NCBI GenBank assembly: GCA_964625865.1
Contig: CAZVEV010000002.1
Span: 1 to 61,029, forward strand
Direction: 5' to 3'
From: CAZVEV01 sp964625865
Lineage (GTDB): Bacteria > Planctomycetota > Phycisphaerae > SM23-33
DNA: 61,029 nt
Position numbers and translations under genes: made by a program. Position 1 is the stretch's first letter; every line of letters begins with the position of its first letter. Below, one piece after another: positions 42,933-51,307 of the stretch. The notes below the pieces were generated by a model. It had not been told where the DNA came from. It did not search any database and worked only from the letters and a program-made list of their open reading frames with translations.

Positions 42933-43100
42933 TGTCGTTATCTCCATGTTTAGCGGTCGATCGTCAGATCGACGTTCGTCGTACGACAACGCATAGCGTG
43001 ACGCACGGGTCGGATCGACATTCGTCGTTTGGACGATGAACGTCGCGCGAACGACGAGCGTCGATCTGACGATCGACCGCTAAACGTGGAAGAAACGACA
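42933..43100. repeat. paired-arm palindromic element, TTTAGCGG family, 50-nt arms
   Basis: Arms at 42933-42982 and 43051-43100 match at 45 of 50 positions. Each contains the GTCGATC/GATCGAC hairpin next to GTTTAGCGG or its complement. This is the longest pair of the family in the window. It begins 3 bp after the preceding stop codon. Confidence 0.92.
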
Positions 43101-43218
43101 ACATAGTGTTAAACGTGGAGTGAACGACAAGTTTGCTTGCAATCCCGGGCGATTCGGGCATGATAGCGGGACACTGAGGTCACGTCCGGTGGGGGGCGGG
43201 CACTATGGATTACTCACC

Positions 43219-44400
43219 ATGACAAAGAAGACGGTTCGTACGGGCATTGTCGGCTCGGGTTTCTCCGCGTCCTTCCATTTCGAGGCGATTCGCAAGGTCT
43301 ATGGCACGGACGTGGACGTGCGGGGCGTGTTCTCTCTTGATACCGAGCAGGCGGCTGAGTACGCCCGGACGCGAGGGATTACGCAGTTCGAGAGCCTTGA
43401 GGCCATGCTCGATGAAGTGGACGTCGTCCACGTGTGCACCACGGCCACCTCGCACGAGGCGGTGGCCGTCGAGGCCCTCGCCCGCGACACGTTCGCCATC
43501 GTCGAAAAGCCGCTGACGGGTTACTTCGGCGATGGCAGCGACGACTTCAACGGCGAGACGTGCGACAAGACGGTCGCCCAGGCTGCGGCGCTGGACAGCG
43601 TCCGTCGCATGCTGGCCGCCGAAGCCGACAGCAAAGGGCGCATCCTCTACGCCGAGAACTGGGTCTACGCCCCGTCGATCCAGAAGGAGCGCGAGATTCT
43701 CGAGAAGACCGGCGCGCAGATCCTCTGGATGCACGGCGAGGAGGCCCACTCCGGCTCGCACGCGGCGACCTATGCGTACTGGAAGTACTCCGGCGGGGGG
43801 GTGATGATTGGCAAGGGGTGTCATCCGCTGACGGCGGCACTGTACCTCAAGCGCGTCGAGGGCAAGGCGCGCGATGGCAAGCCCATCCGCCCGGTGGCCG
43901 TCTCGGCCCGCACGCATGCGATAACGCGGATGGACTCCTTCCGCGACGAGGGCCACATCCGCTCGAACTACCACGACATCGACGACCTGTCGCTGATGCA
44001 CGTGGTGTTCGCCGACGGCTGCGTGGCCGACATCTTCGCCTCGGACATCGTCCTGGGCGGGATCCACAACTGGCTGGAGGTCTCGACCAACAACCACCGC
44101 TCGATCTGCAACATCAACCCGAACACGGCCATGCAGACCTACAACGCCCTGGAGACGAACTTCGCGGACATCTACACCGTCGAGAAGATCGGCACGAAGC
44201 AGGGCTGGACGTGTGTCTCGCCGGACGAGGACTGGTTTACGGGCTACCCGCAGGAGATCGAGGCGTTCTACCGGGCGGTGGCCTACGGTGACGAGGTCGA
44301 GAGCGACAGTTCGCTGGCCGCCGACTGCATCGCCACCACGTACAGCGCGTATGTTTCTGCCGAGAAACGCGGCGCCGAGGTCGCGGTTGAATCACTGTGA
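43219..44400 (+). CDS. Gfo/Idh/MocA-family oxidoreductase
   Basis: The 393-residue protein starts with the Rossmann motif RTGIVGSGFSASFHFEAI and continues with VVHVCTTATSHEAVAVEAL and AIVEKPLTGYFG, the family catalytic site. A stretch of about 30 residues (DGSDDFNGETCDKTVAQAA) follows the EKP motif where most members have a short loop. The C-domain has GGGVMIGKGCHPLTAALYL, in which CHP replaces the usual H-D. It is followed after 84 bp by the Nramp-like transporter on the same strand, so the oxidoreductase may act on something linked to that transport; this is inferred from order only. Confidence 0.88.
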   Translation: MTKKTVRTGIVGSGFSASFHFEAIRKVYGTDVDVRGVFSLDTEQAAEYARTRGITQFESLEAMLDEVDVVHVCTTATSHEAVAVEALARDTFAIVEKPLTGYFGDGSDDFNGETCDKTVAQAAALDSVRRMLAAEADSKGRILYAENWVYAPSIQKEREILEKTGAQILWMHGEEAHSGSHAATYAYWKYSGGGVMIGKGCHPLTAALYLKRVEGKARDGKPIRPVAVSARTHAITRMDSFRDEGHIRSNYHDIDDLSLMHVVFADGCVADIFASDIVLGGIHNWLEVSTNNHRSICNINPNTAMQTYNALETNFADIYTVEKIGTKQGWTCVSPDEDWFTGYPQEIEAFYRAVAYGDEVESDSSLAADCIATTYSAYVSAEKRGAEVAVESL

Positions 44401-44484
44401 GGCACTGGCCGGGCCTGACGGCGCCGGATCGCGAGATCAAAGAGCACCTGACAGAGAACCCCTGGATAGAGAAGGAAGGCTGAC

Positions 44485-46494
44485 ATGGCAGAGAACCAGA
44501 TCACCGACGGCGGCGCGACGATGTCGGACGTCGAGCACGCACGGGCGGTATTGACCGAGGCCCGGGGCAAGGGCGCACTGGCGAAGCTTGGAGCGTTCGT
44601 CAAGCTCTCGGGCCCGGGCTGGCTGCAGAGCGCCATCACGCTGGGCGGCGGGTCGCTGGCCAGCAGCCTGTACCTCGGCGTCCTGGGCGGGTTCGCGCTG
44701 CTGTGGCTTCAGCCCCTGGCGATGATCATCGGTATCATCATGCTCAGCGCGATCGGTTACGTGACGCTGTCGACCGGCGAGAGGCCGTTCAAGGCGATCA
44801 AGGAGCACGTCAATCCCGTGCTCGGCTGGGGCTGGATCCTGGCGACGCTGATGGCCAACTGTGTCTGGGCCCTTCCGCAGTTCGGGTTGGCCTTTGGTTC
44901 GATGAGCCAGAACCTCATGCCCGGTACGTTCGGGGAAGGGGCCATGGACCCGGACCAGGCCAAGTGGATCGTCTCGGGCTCAATCGCCGTCCTGTGCATC
45001 ATCATCGTCCTGTGCTACGACGGCGGGGGCAAGGCGGTCAAGTTCTTCGACATCCTGCTCAAGGCGATGGTCGCCATCATCGTCGTCTCGTTCTTCGGCG
45101 TGGTGGTGTACATGTCGGTCAAGGGCGAGTTGAACTGGGACAAGATCGGCAACGGCCTGATCCCGGACTACCGCCTGTTCTACACGCCGGCGTCCTCGTT
45201 TGACGGTCCACTGGCGGCGGTCGGCGCATCGGTCCAGGGGTTCTGGACGACGATGATCGTCAACTCGCAGCGCGACGTCCTGGTGGCTGCGGCAGCGACG
45301 GCGGTGGGCATCAACATGACGTTCCTCCTGCCGTATTCCATGCTGAAGCGCGGCTGGAACAAGGATTTCCGCGGGCTGGCGGTGTTCGACCTGTCCACGG
45401 GCCTGTTCATTCCGTTCATCCTGGCCACCGGCTGCGTGGTCATCGCCTCGGCGTCGCAGTTCCACACCGTACCCGCCGTTCCGTTCGCCGCCGAAGACGC
45501 CGCGATCGCCATCGCCGCCGCCGATTCGCCCGACGCCGAGAAGGTCGAGGAACTCGTGGGCGCCGCGTATGGCGACTGGCTGATCGACGAGGGCAAGGAG
45601 GCCTTCGTCAAGGACGCCTCCGCGAAGGTCCTGGCCGAGGTCACCGACGCCCACTTCGCCCAGCACACTGCCCAGGAGAAGCACAGCCACCTCGCGGCCC
45701 TGCTGAACAAGGCGGCCGAGGGCAAGATGCGGAAGGTCAACAAGAAGCTCGTCGGCGCGTACAAGGGCCTGGCCCTCAAGCGAGCGGCCGAGAGCAAGAC
45801 GTACGCCGCCGACCTGAAGGCCCTGACGAAGCAGCTCGGCGACGAGGGCAAGGCCAAGGACGCCATCGTCGCGGGCCTGCCGCTGGCCGACAGGAAGATC
45901 GCCGCGATGCTCGTCAAGCGCGACTCGATCGACCTGGCCCGCGCCCTGTCGCCGCTGACCGGTGACGTGGTGGCCAACTACGTCTTCGGCATCGGCGTGG
46001 TGGGCATGGCGATCTCCAGCATCATCATTCTCATGCTGATCAACGGCTTCACCGTCTGCGAGATCTTCGACAAGCCCTCGCACGGCTGGCTGTATCGCTT
46101 CGGCTGCCTGATCCCCGCGGTGGGCATCCTCGGGCCGTTCATCTGGTCGCAGGCCGCACCGTACCTGGCTATTCCCACCTCGGTGATCGCCTTCATGGTC
46201 ATCCCGATCGCCTACGCGACGTTCGCCCTCCTGCTGAACCAGCGGAAGCTGCTTGGCGATTCGATGCCCCCATTCCTGCTTCGCTGGATATGGAACCTGC
46301 TGATGTTCGTCGGCGTGGTGGCGGTGACCATCGGCAGCGTGTTCATGGCCTACAAGAAGACGCAGGGCCTGCCCGGCATCTGGGGCGGCGGCTGGGTCGG
46401 CCTGGCCGGCGTGGGCGTGTTCATCCTCCTGGTCATCATCGCCCAGATCAAGATGAAGAAAGTCCCGATCGGCGAGCCCGTTCCCGAAGAATAG
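44485..46494 (+). CDS. divergent Nramp-family transporter with a large insertion
   Basis: The 669-residue membrane protein aligns in pattern with Nramp transporters: LSGPGWLQSAITLGGGSLA in helix 1, WALPQFGLAFGS, VGINMTFLLPYSML in helix 6, and late helices such as FGIGVVGMAISSIIILMLINGF. The canonical metal motifs are changed: DPGN in helix 1 is GGGS-like (54-57) and MPH in helix 6 is absent. About 160 residues rich in Ala, Lys and Glu (330-490) are inserted between two helices. Substrate specificity is therefore doubtful. GGAAGG before the ATG at 44485 supports the start. It is the last gene before a strong hairpin. Confidence 0.8.
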   Translation: MAENQITDGGATMSDVEHARAVLTEARGKGALAKLGAFVKLSGPGWLQSAITLGGGSLASSLYLGVLGGFALLWLQPLAMIIGIIMLSAIGYVTLSTGERPFKAIKEHVNPVLGWGWILATLMANCVWALPQFGLAFGSMSQNLMPGTFGEGAMDPDQAKWIVSGSIAVLCIIIVLCYDGGGKAVKFFDILLKAMVAIIVVSFFGVVVYMSVKGELNWDKIGNGLIPDYRLFYTPASSFDGPLAAVGASVQGFWTTMIVNSQRDVLVAAAATAVGINMTFLLPYSMLKRGWNKDFRGLAVFDLSTGLFIPFILATGCVVIASASQFHTVPAVPFAAEDAAIAIAAADSPDAEKVEELVGAAYGDWLIDEGKEAFVKDASAKVLAEVTDAHFAQHTAQEKHSHLAALLNKAAEGKMRKVNKKLVGAYKGLALKRAAESKTYAADLKALTKQLGDEGKAKDAIVAGLPLADRKIAAMLVKRDSIDLARALSPLTGDVVANYVFGIGVVGMAISSIIILMLINGFTVCEIFDKPSHGWLYRFGCLIPAVGILGPFIWSQAAPYLAIPTSVIAFMVIPIAYATFALLLNQRKLLGDSMPPFLLRWIWNLLMFVGVVAVTIGSVFMAYKKTQGLPGIWGGGWVGLAGVGVFILLVIIAQIKMKKVPIGEPVPEE

Positions 46495-46522
46495 GCGCAC
46501 CGGTGCGACATAGCGCAAACGT

Positions 46523-46558
46523 CCGAAGCCCGCGGGTGCATGCATCCGCGGGCTTCGG
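46523..46558. terminator. strong bidirectional hairpin between convergent genes
   Basis: CCGAAGCCCGCGG and its complement form a perfect 13-bp stem around GTGCATGCAT, between the Nramp-like and tsaE stops. The T-tract is short (TGTTTG), so it could act on both strands as a terminator. Confidence 0.75.
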
Positions 46559-46571
46559 TGTTTGATGGGAG

Positions 46572-47021
46572 CTACCGCCCGGTCCGGAGCGTCAACATGC
46601 GATGGGTGGGCGAGGTGATCTCGATACGGATTTCGGCGTGGTCGGGGGGCAGGGCGCTCTCGACGCGGTCGGCCCACTCGATAAGGACCACGCCGGTATC
46701 GAGCATCTCGTCCAGACCCAGGTCGAACAGCTCGGCGTCGGGGTCGACCATGCGGTACAGGTCGAGATGGTACACCGGTACGCGGCAGGGGTACTCGTGA
46801 ACGAGCACGTAGGTAGGGCTCGAGACCAGCTTTGGCTCGGCCAGGCCCATCCCGGCCGCGATGCCGCGAACCAGCGCCGTCTTGCCCGCGCCCAGCCCGC
46901 CGATCAGCGCCACGCAGTCGCCCACGTCGAGGCGTTCGGCCAGCGCCTTGCCCAGCGCGATCGTGCCCCGTGTGCTGCGGGTCTCGAACCGCTCGATGTC
47001 CGTCCGGGCGTCAGGTTTCAT
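46572..47021 (-). CDS. tsaE: tRNA t6A biosynthesis ATPase TsaE
   Basis: TsaE is the ATPase partner of TsaB/TsaD in threonylcarbamoyl-adenosine (t6A37) modification of tRNAs. The 149-residue protein has the Walker A motif IGGLGAGKTALVRGIA, SSPTYVLVHEY and YHLDLYRM, with IEWADRVE as the conserved C-terminal block. The start at 47021 overlaps the end of thiL by 11 bp, so the two are translationally coupled. It is the terminal gene of an argH-thiL-tsaE unit. Confidence 0.95.
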   Translation of the reverse strand: MKPDARTDIERFETRSTRGTIALGKALAERLDVGDCVALIGGLGAGKTALVRGIAAGMGLAEPKLVSSPTYVLVHEYPCRVPVYHLDLYRMVDPDAELFDLGLDEMLDTGVVLIEWADRVESALPPDHAEIRIEITSPTHRMLTLRTGR

Positions 47022-47928
47022 GTTCCCATCCGTTGGGGGCCAGTTCCTCGTCGCGACCGTCGGGGCCGACGATCCGGACGGTGAGGTCGGCCTGCACCAG
47101 CCCGATCCGCGCGATGGGCACCTCGCAGATCGGCTCGGCGACGATCGCGTCGGCCTGGTCCGGCGGGAGCGTGAACAGCAGTTCGTAGTCCTCGCCGTCG
47201 CCGAGGGCCGCGCCCAGCGGGTCGTCCGCCCGCAGGCCCGTCGCGTCGGTGTGGATCGGTATGCGGTCAGCCTCGATGATTGCCCCCACGCCGGAGGCCT
47301 CGCACAGGCGCCGCAGGTCGACGGCCAGCCCGTCCGATACGTCGATCATCGCGTGGACGTCGCAGCGGTCGGCCAGGGCGTTGGCCTCGGCAATACGCGG
47401 GGTAAACGACAGGTGACGCTCGGTGTGCCACGCCCCCCCGAACCCGCCGGTCACGCAGATCGCGTCACCGACCTGAGCGCCGCTGCGGAGCACAGGACTG
47501 TGTCCGTCTGCGGGGCGGGCCAGCACTGTCACGTTGATCGCCAGCGCCCCGTCCCACGAGGCCACGTCCCCGCCGACCAAAGGACAGCCAAACGCATCGC
47601 CCGCAGCGCGCAGGCCGCGGTAGATCTCCTCGGCCTGGGCCCGGGCAAAGCCGGGCGGCAGGGCCACTGACGCGACGGCCGCCACCGGCACGGCCGCCAT
47701 GGCCGCCACGTCCGACAGGCTGCGAGCCATCGCCTTTCGCCCCGCGGCTCGCGGCCCACAGTCGGCCCAGACGAAATGCGTCCCGTCGAGCACCTGGTCT
47801 ATGGTCACCAGCAGGCCCTGCTGGCCGCAGGCCACGACGGCCATATCGTCCCCGGGCCCGACCGGCACGGCGGCGGGGTCAAAGTCGCTCTGGGAGCGAA
47901 TCCAGTCTATGAAAGGCAGCTCTTTCAA
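47011..47928 (-). CDS. thiL: thiamine-monophosphate kinase ThiL
   Basis: ThiL phosphorylates thiamine monophosphate to the active cofactor thiamine diphosphate. The 305-residue protein has the PurM-like fold motifs VPVGPGDDMAVV, VTIDQVLDGTHFV, ARSLSDVAAMAA, LVGGDVASWDG and MIDVSDGLAVDLRRL. The start codon appears to be TTG at 47928, since no upstream ATG or GTG fits the family N-terminus (MKELPFIDW as translated). It sits inside an AATCNNN heptad array, with no clear ribosome-binding site. It is coupled to tsaE downstream and follows argH by 56 bp. Confidence 0.93.
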   Translation of the reverse strand: MKELPFIDWIRSQSDFDPAAVPVGPGDDMAVVACGQQGLLVTIDQVLDGTHFVWADCGPRAAGRKAMARSLSDVAAMAAVPVAAVASVALPPGFARAQAEEIYRGLRAAGDAFGCPLVGGDVASWDGALAINVTVLARPADGHSPVLRSGAQVGDAICVTGGFGGAWHTERHLSFTPRIAEANALADRCDVHAMIDVSDGLAVDLRRLCEASGVGAIIEADRIPIHTDATGLRADDPLGAALGDGEDYELLFTLPPDQADAIVAEPICEVPIARIGLVQADLTVRIVGPDGRDEELAPNGWEHET

Positions 47929-47967
47929 TTTTAGATTTTAGATTTACGATTGTAGATTGAACGGCCC
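47929..47967. repeat. GATTNNN heptad array upstream of thiL
   Basis: On the minus strand the sequence reads AATCTAC AATCGTA AATCTAA AATCTAA AATTG: four to five 7-mers with a fixed AATC, running into the thiL TTG start. Related arrays occur at 51218 and 59099. Confidence 0.7.
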
Positions 47968-47984
47968 GAGGCGGAGGGTCTGCT

Positions 47985-49424
47985 CTAGGCAAGCGTCTTC
48001 TTCCAGAAGGCCAGTTGGGTTCGCAACTGCCTGGCACCGGCGGCGCCTCGGGGGGCGTAGCGTTTGACGACGTTGGCGGCCCCGAGATGCTTGGCGACGT
48101 CGGTGTTGATCTTCTTGCACGCGGCCTGCAGCGTCGCCAGGGGCAGCTCGGCCAGCGCCAGGTCATCTTTCTCGGCCTGGGCGACCAGGCGGGCGACGAT
48201 CTCGTGGGCCTCGCGGAAGGGCACGCCGCGCGAGGTGATGTACTCGGCCAGCGCTGTCGCATCCAGGTAGCCGGCGTCGATCGTGCGGGCGATGTTCTCG
48301 GCTCGGAACCTCGTCGTGGCCACCACCCCGACTGCGACGGTCAGCGCCTGGTCCACAGCGTCGACGGTGGCAAACGCGAAGCGCTTGTCGTCCTGCAGGT
48401 CGCGGTTGTACGCCAGGGGCAGGCCCTTGATCAGCGTGAGAATGCCCACGAGATTCGCGATCGCGTTGGCACTCTTGCCCCGGACCAGCTCGAGCGTGTC
48501 GGCGTTCTTCTTCTGCGGCATCATCGAGCTGGACGTGCAGTAGGCGTCGTGCAGTTCGATCATGCCGAACTCGCTTGTCGAGTAGATGATCCAGTCCTCG
48601 GCCCACCGCGACAGGTGCACCGCGATCATGGCGCACGCGAAGCACAGTTCGGCCAGGAAGTCCCGGTCGCTCGTGGCGTCGATGCTGTTTCGGGTGATGA
48701 CGGGGAAGCCCAGCAGTTCGGCCGTCCGCCCGCGGTCCAGCGGCAGGGACGTGCCGGCCACCGCGCCCGAGCCCAGCGGACAGACGTTTACCCGCGCCCG
48801 CGCGTCGGCCAGTCGCCCGACGTCGCGGTGCAGCATCTCGACGTAGGCCAGCACGGCCTGCCCGGCGAGGATCGGCTGGGCACGCTGGAGGTGCGTGTAA
48901 GCGGGCATGACGATCTTCGCGCTGTCGGCCGCCAGGGAAACCAGCCCGCGCTGCAGTTCCCGCACGCGGTCGACAAGATCGTCTATCGCATCGCGGGCCC
49001 ACAGGCGCAGGTCCAGGGCGACCTGGTCGTTGCGGCTGCGCCCGGTGTGCAGCTTGCCCCCCGCGGCGCCTATCCGGTCGATCAGGGCCTTCTCGATGAC
49101 CATGTGGATGTCCTCGAGTTCGATGGGCATATCGAGCACCCCGGCCTCGATGTCCGACGCGATAACCAGCAGGCCGCGACGGATACGCTGCATCTCGCGT
49201 TTGGAGATCAGCCCGACCTCGCTGAGCATCTGCGCGTGGGCGACCGATCCGGCGATGTCGTATCGCCACAACGCCTTGTCGACGTCGAGGCTGGCCAGGA
49301 AGCGCGCGGTGGCCGCGTCGGCTTCGGCGGTCAGTCGTCCGCCCCACGACTTAGCCGGCGCGGCGGCGGTCTTCTTGCGGCGCTTTGACGCGGCAGGCTT
49401 GGATTTCGACGCTTTGCCGGCCAT
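47985..49424 (-). CDS. argH: argininosuccinate lyase ArgH with a basic N-terminal tail
   Basis: ArgH splits argininosuccinate into arginine and fumarate. The 479-residue protein has the fumarase/aspartase-superfamily signature SSSMMPQKKNADTLELVRG, plus KLHTGRSRNDQVALDLRLW and TSLPLDRGRTAELLGF. The first 25 residues (MAGKASKSKPAASKRRKKTA...) form a Lys/Ala-rich tail absent from typical ArgH (about 460 residues). GGAG upstream of the ATG at 49424 shows that the tail is translated. It leads the argH-thiL-tsaE gene run. Confidence 0.95.
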   Translation of the reverse strand: MAGKASKSKPAASKRRKKTAAAPAKSWGGRLTAEADAATARFLASLDVDKALWRYDIAGSVAHAQMLSEVGLISKREMQRIRRGLLVIASDIEAGVLDMPIELEDIHMVIEKALIDRIGAAGGKLHTGRSRNDQVALDLRLWARDAIDDLVDRVRELQRGLVSLAADSAKIVMPAYTHLQRAQPILAGQAVLAYVEMLHRDVGRLADARARVNVCPLGSGAVAGTSLPLDRGRTAELLGFPVITRNSIDATSDRDFLAELCFACAMIAVHLSRWAEDWIIYSTSEFGMIELHDAYCTSSSMMPQKKNADTLELVRGKSANAIANLVGILTLIKGLPLAYNRDLQDDKRFAFATVDAVDQALTVAVGVVATTRFRAENIARTIDAGYLDATALAEYITSRGVPFREAHEIVARLVAQAEKDDLALAELPLATLQAACKKINTDVAKHLGAANVVKRYAPRGAAGARQLRTQLAFWKKTLA

Positions 49425-49514
49425 GACATTTTCTCCTTACGCTCGGAAACGTCGTCCGTGGCAGCGGAAGTGATGGTAGACCTGTCTGCCGGGACTGTCA
49501 ACATCATGCCCGGC

Positions 49515-49610
49515 GCCGTGGTTTGACGCAAAGCGGCACCCACGATTCCCGAAAGGAGACAACCTGCCTGTCGGCAGGCAGGCGTGGTTGCCGCATCACG
49601 TCAAACCACG
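49515..49610. repeat. GCCGTGGTTTGACG paired-arm element
   Basis: Arms near 49515-49544 and 49583-49610 are inverted copies (about 24 of 28). A CCTGCCTG/CAGGCAGG hairpin lies in the centre. Single copies of the same arm are at about 53648-53672 and 55537-55568. Confidence 0.75.
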
Positions 49611-49646
49611 ACACCCCCGCGTCGAAACACGGCGTGCCGAAGTATC

Positions 49647-50210
49647 TCACCTCTCGGGGCGGAGCAGTCGCGCGGTGAAGGTACCTTCGGGGAAGGCCCG
49701 CCCCGGCGAGTACGTGCTGGCGTCCAGGTCGCGGTAGAGATAGACGTGGCCCCTGGCGATGCGGAAGTCGAACTGCAGCGACCGCACCAGGGCCATCAAC
49801 TGGCGGAACTGGGCATCGGTCGGGCGGCGCAGAGAGAAGTCGCCCACGAGGCAGACCGAGATGCTGGTTTCGCTCAGGTCGCTGTTTGGACCGAGAATGT
49901 GCAGGCTGTTGCCCTGCCTGCGCCACAGTCCGGTGGCCTGGACCTCGTAGCCCGTGCCCTCGGCGTCAGGGGCGATGACGAAGTGGCACAATCGGGCGAT
50001 ATCCGGTCCCTCGGCGCCCGTGGCGTGGACGACGACCTCGGTCCACTTGACCAGCGGGGCGTCGGTGTCGCGAACGATCTTCATCGGGTCGACGTCGGAG
50101 GCGGCGATCAGGCTGCGGATCTTGGGAATGATCGGATCGGTTTCGAGGAGCATGAGAACAATAGTCCCCACCGTCAGCGCGGCCAGAAGGACCGCGAGTG
50201 TGTTGATCAT
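49647..50210 (-). CDS. membrane-anchored amidase_2/PGRP-like protein missing zinc ligands
   Basis: The 187-residue protein has an N-terminal membrane helix (INTLAVLLAALTVGTIVLML) and an N-acetylmuramoyl-L-alanine amidase/PGRP domain: WTEVVVHATG, SISVCLVGDFSLRRPTDAQF, HVYLYRDLDASTYSPGRAFP. In active family members the last block reads HRD...CPG; here the second zinc His is Tyr and the Cys is Ser, while the first His is kept. The protein is therefore probably not a zinc hydrolase and may bind peptidoglycan or other muropeptides instead. The start at 50210 gives the membrane anchor; the upstream frame adds only 22 basic residues. Confidence 0.78.
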   Translation of the reverse strand: MINTLAVLLAALTVGTIVLMLLETDPIIPKIRSLIAASDVDPMKIVRDTDAPLVKWTEVVVHATGAEGPDIARLCHFVIAPDAEGTGYEVQATGLWRRQGNSLHILGPNSDLSETSISVCLVGDFSLRRPTDAQFRQLMALVRSLQFDFRIARGHVYLYRDLDASTYSPGRAFPEGTFTARLLRPER

Positions 50211-50342
50211 CCTTGATCCGGTCACGCCGTGTATCCGTACATGCAAGCCAAGCGGCAACTTCCCTGTCGCCGTCAAGAGGGAAGTATATGTCTGCTATCG
50301 ACACGCCACAAGGAATTGCATAAAGGTTTTGTGAGAAAACCT

Positions 50343-50483
50343 TGTCGTTCGTTCCACGTTTAACGGGCGAGCTTGCTCGCCGCGTTCCTCGTTCGATCCA
50401 CGCAGCGTGTTCTCTGCCTGTCGACGTCGCAAGCGACGCCGCACGCGGAGCAAGCTCCGCCGCTAAACGTGGAAGGAACGACA
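50343..50483. repeat. paired-arm palindromic element, TTTAGCGG family, GCGAGCTTGC hairpin
   Basis: Arms at 50343-50385 and 50443-50483 share the outer scaffold TGTCGTTC-TTCCACGTTTA with the 42933 element. The inner hairpin differs: GGCGAGCTTGCTCGCC in one arm and GCGGAGCTTGCTCCGC in the other. The centre contains another palindrome (GTCGCAAGCGAC). Confidence 0.88.
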
Positions 50484-50488
50484 GGATG

Positions 50489-51187
50489 CTACTCCTCCTC
50501 GGGCTCCGCCAGGCCCATCTCGACCAGGGCGCGGCGGGCGGCGGACTGTTCGGCTTCCTTCTTGTTCGTGCCCCACGCGCTGGGGAAATGCTTGTGCCCG
50601 ACGACGACGGCAATCTCGAAACACTTGCTGTGGTCCGGGCCCTTCTCGTCGAGCAACTGGTACTCCGGCGTGGCGCCCCATTTCCGCTGGGCGACCTGCT
50701 GGAGCATGGACTTGAAGTTGGCCTTGTGCTCGTCTTCGATAGCGGCGGCGATCCGGGGGCGGACCATTCTCAGGACGTACTCCTGGGCCGGGGCAAATCC
50801 GCCGTCGCAGAAGATCGCCCCCACGACGGACTCAAAGACCGCCGCCGCCACCGACCGCGGGAGCCCCTGGCCTCCGGGCATGCCCTTGCCCAGCGACAGC
50901 AGATCGCTCAGACCGCTCTCCTCGGAGATTCGGGCGCAGACTTGGCGCGACACGACCAGCGACTTGATCTTCGTCATCTCCCCCTCGAGCAGGTCGGCGT
51001 TGGCCTGGAACAACTCGTTGCAGACCACCATGCCGAGTACCGCATCGCCCAGGAACTCCAGCCGCTCGTTGCTGTCGAGCCTGTTGGCCGCCGTCGACGC
51101 GTGCCTCAGCGCCTGGGCGAGCAGCCGCCGATCACTAAACTCGTACTGGAGCACGTCCTGACACTTGTCCAAAGCGGCCTCGTCCAC
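50489..51187 (-). CDS. rnc: ribonuclease III
   Basis: RNase III cuts double-stranded RNA, including rRNA precursors. The 232-residue protein has the catalytic signature NERLEFLGDAVLGMVV, ESVVGAIFCDGG as the second acidic site, and a C-terminal double-strand-RNA-binding domain (DEKGPDHSKCFEIAVVVG, KKEAEQSAARRAL). A GTG at 51187, preceded by AAGGA 7 nt away, gives a normal-length protein; the frame is open much further upstream through the def gene on the other strand, which is not coding here. Divergent from def. Confidence 0.94.
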   Translation of the reverse strand: MDEAALDKCQDVLQYEFSDRRLLAQALRHASTAANRLDSNERLEFLGDAVLGMVVCNELFQANADLLEGEMTKIKSLVVSRQVCARISEESGLSDLLSLGKGMPGGQGLPRSVAAAVFESVVGAIFCDGGFAPAQEYVLRMVRPRIAAAIEDEHKANFKSMLQQVAQRKWGATPEYQLLDEKGPDHSKCFEIAVVVGHKHFPSAWGTNKKEAEQSAARRALVEMGLAEPEEE

Positions 51188-51217
51188 GAGTCGTTCCTTC
51201 GCACTACCGATATCGAT

Positions 51218-51262
51218 TTCCGATTGCAGATTGTAGATTCGGAATCGCAAATCTACAATGAA
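51218..51262. repeat. GATTNNN heptad array between rnc and def
   Basis: GATTTCC GATTGCA GATTGTA GATTCGG is followed by an inverted AATCGCA AATCTAC AATG, so the array can fold back on itself. It lies in the 120-bp divergent promoter region. Confidence 0.7.
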
Positions 51263-51307
51263 AAGGCAGGGAATGGTTCTTCTAGACGGAGAATTGACGG
51301 TCGCATT

